A DNA stretch of 64,000 bases, from positions 145,249 through 209,248 of the forward strand of contig JAFAVK010000127.1 in assembly GCA_019242475.1 (NCBI GenBank), read 5' to 3'. Numbering within the stretch: position 1 is the first letter of the stretch; each line of letters begins with the position of its first letter. Below the pieces are notes generated by a model. That model did no database searches. It saw nothing but the letters and a program-made list of their open reading frames with translations, and was not told the DNA's origin. The DNA is from Acidobacteriota bacterium (GTDB taxonomy: Bacteria; Acidobacteriota; Blastocatellia; Pyrinomonadales; Pyrinomonadaceae). Below, piece by piece: positions 63,801-64,000 of the stretch. The translations under genes were made by a program, and so were the position numbers.

Positions 63801-64000
63801 CATAGAACAATAGAATATCCGGTCCATCGCAGCCGTTCACGTCCCCAATTAAGCGCATTGATGGCGATATCACGCTGTGCTGTAGGTAAGTCGTCTAACC
63901 CAAATACAAAAACGACTGATCTGTCTGAGGGGGGAGGAAGTGAGCTTAGTAAATATGAGAGGCTCAATTGTTCAACTGACTCATTCGCATATCGAATAGA
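60869..64000 (-). CDS. NACHT-type ATPase with HEAT repeats (5' partial)
   Basis: The frame is open to the right window edge, with no good start inside; a TTG at 63967 would give 1032 residues but more sequence is likely missing. Counted from 63967: an N-terminal alpha-beta domain (about 15-90; 'INALNWGRERLRW', 'APDFFSWRSNVFEFD'), Walker A 'ILGDPGAGKST' (198-208), Walker B 'LLLLDGLDEMLD', and a helical NACHT remainder. From about residue 690 HEAT-like repeats follow ('LRRAAATALGNA', 'IRRSAAVALGRVAQ', 'LRMNAAFTLGQIAQ'). The architecture is that of bacterial NLR-like proteins, many of which defend against phage. Low GC content shows it is part of the island. Confidence 0.8.
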   Translation of the reverse strand, partial: SIRYANESVEQLSLSYLLSSLPPPSDRSVVFVFGLDDLPTAQRDIAINALNWGRERLRWTGYSIVLWVRPRTPSDIGNKAPDFFSWRSNVFEFDIPANQNERKLAIAKLKTRSANSLGNLRQLYCAYILRTYEWVSYRGILQLRNVIKLPLENIFVPLNVVVGPSLHPRQSELLDDIYGSSEWEIPSNYSPEQRVSFNKIISQYKRVVILGDPGAGKSTVLRYLAVTFAKGKLHSHKVFNISEDLLPIIVPLNTFSETLRKLKSVSINKFLTEYYIEQGLPDLSNLFEESLINGRALLLLDGLDEMLDPKDRTAVAHSVLELTRSFPNCRIIITSRIAGFVHTTLESEFITTTLEQLNEPEIETFVNKWSLAFESIGLANEQEISPDVRRRAELRAQNLSAAITSHEGVRKLAKTPLLLTLLALIHYQGTRLPSRRVDLYRLCVEALVETWNLARSLTGRPIDLRLGERHLDDEFVIRILGPIAYNLMEINQGLVKREELELRIVDQLIKHEDLSQEGAAELAHDFIILAREQMGLLVERSPNEFGFVHLTFQEYFAARYLSERMNAFDFLKPHLHQSRWHEVILLTAGCLRGDYSTAFVENILNAHTPFNLILEKISRLKDERTENGIVSSLMSISDMLLAVRCAGDNVQIPSTMLFKIHDVITELWIQPPFIRLRSELTGIMGYTDSTILGTRSRNFLLQIVEERTCEPQTLIDAVSALGREWGEDVKILDVLKQITVNHEASLGLRRAAATALGNARANVGDINQFLLDILWGNIKAPLPIRRSAAVALGRVAQDDVHIKSTLVNIIRDKKQDVRLLVASVDALANMWLGEKEISKALLNILRDGTQQIGLRRQVAAALNRAGQDDGEAIYLLLQIVQDRTEDPYLRMNAAFTLGQIAQGDNEVLVTLLNIVQDKSDVVWARRGAAGALGYMDGNRGDITKALVEILLNRQEKKYVRRMAVFSLRQREPDNPQTEKLFLTLLKNRQESHFIIRGVIIALRDIGTNRDKILRSLIQTSWLTIFTDIALDTLWEVLKRETGR

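Overview
The window is a piece of a GC-rich bacterial chromosome (roughly 70% G+C by eye) interrupted near its right side by a much more AT-rich mobile region. Two secreted VWA proteins of the type typical of Acidobacteriota, plus DUF1844, DUF885, DUF4870, DUF1570 and M48 proteins, point to an acidobacterium, perhaps of the Blastocatellia/Pyrinomonadales. This assignment is inferred from gene content, not from a marker gene.

Layout. 1-31.9 kb is ordinary chromosome: VWA proteins, a cNMP/DUF1003 membrane protein, a CBS-domain membrane protein, CorA, a UbiB-type kinase, RibF, an MBL hydrolase, GluQRS, MazG, a MazF-type toxin-antitoxin pair, M48 and DUF885 peptidases, a block with M67, DinB, AspRS and HisRS, a PagL-like deacylase, a gamma carbonic anhydrase, a TPR peptidase, an amino-acid permease and RecN. 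Many gene junctions hold hairpins built from short repeated words, and one junction (19387-19638) holds twelve 21-bp units in both orientations.

32.2-37.0 kb holds the replicative DNA polymerase gene dnaE, broken into two separate ORFs. The first ends in a 109-residue N-intein, the second begins with a 40-residue C-intein, and a free-standing LAGLIDADG homing endonuclease gene sits between them in another frame and overlaps both. The polymerase should be rebuilt by protein trans-splicing. This is one of the two most interesting systems here.

37.0-44.5 kb is chromosome again: DUF2834, a secreted protein interrupted by a frameshift at an A8 run, an RRM RNA-binding protein, RhlE-type helicase, IF-1, an S41-like peptidase and uracil-DNA glycosylase.

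44.53-60.55 kb contains two tandem Tn7-like units with related ends. Unit A (44531-47293) has a left end, a Tat-exported PhoD phosphatase as cargo and a right end, but no transposase. Unit B (47295-60554) is a complete element: TnsA-TnsB fusion, TnsC and a TniQ/TnsD protein with three C-terminal HTH-like repeats. Its cargo is a 1625-residue STAND-type NTPase with a PLD-like C-terminus, an Xre regulator and two unknown genes. Unit B has a 5-bp target duplication (CACAC), and it landed exactly on the tip of unit A's right end. No cas genes or CRISPR array are visible, so this is not evidently a CRISPR-associated transposon. To the right (60.56-64 kb) the DNA stays AT-rich and carries a NACHT-type ATPase with HEAT repeats, cut by the window edge, so the island continues.
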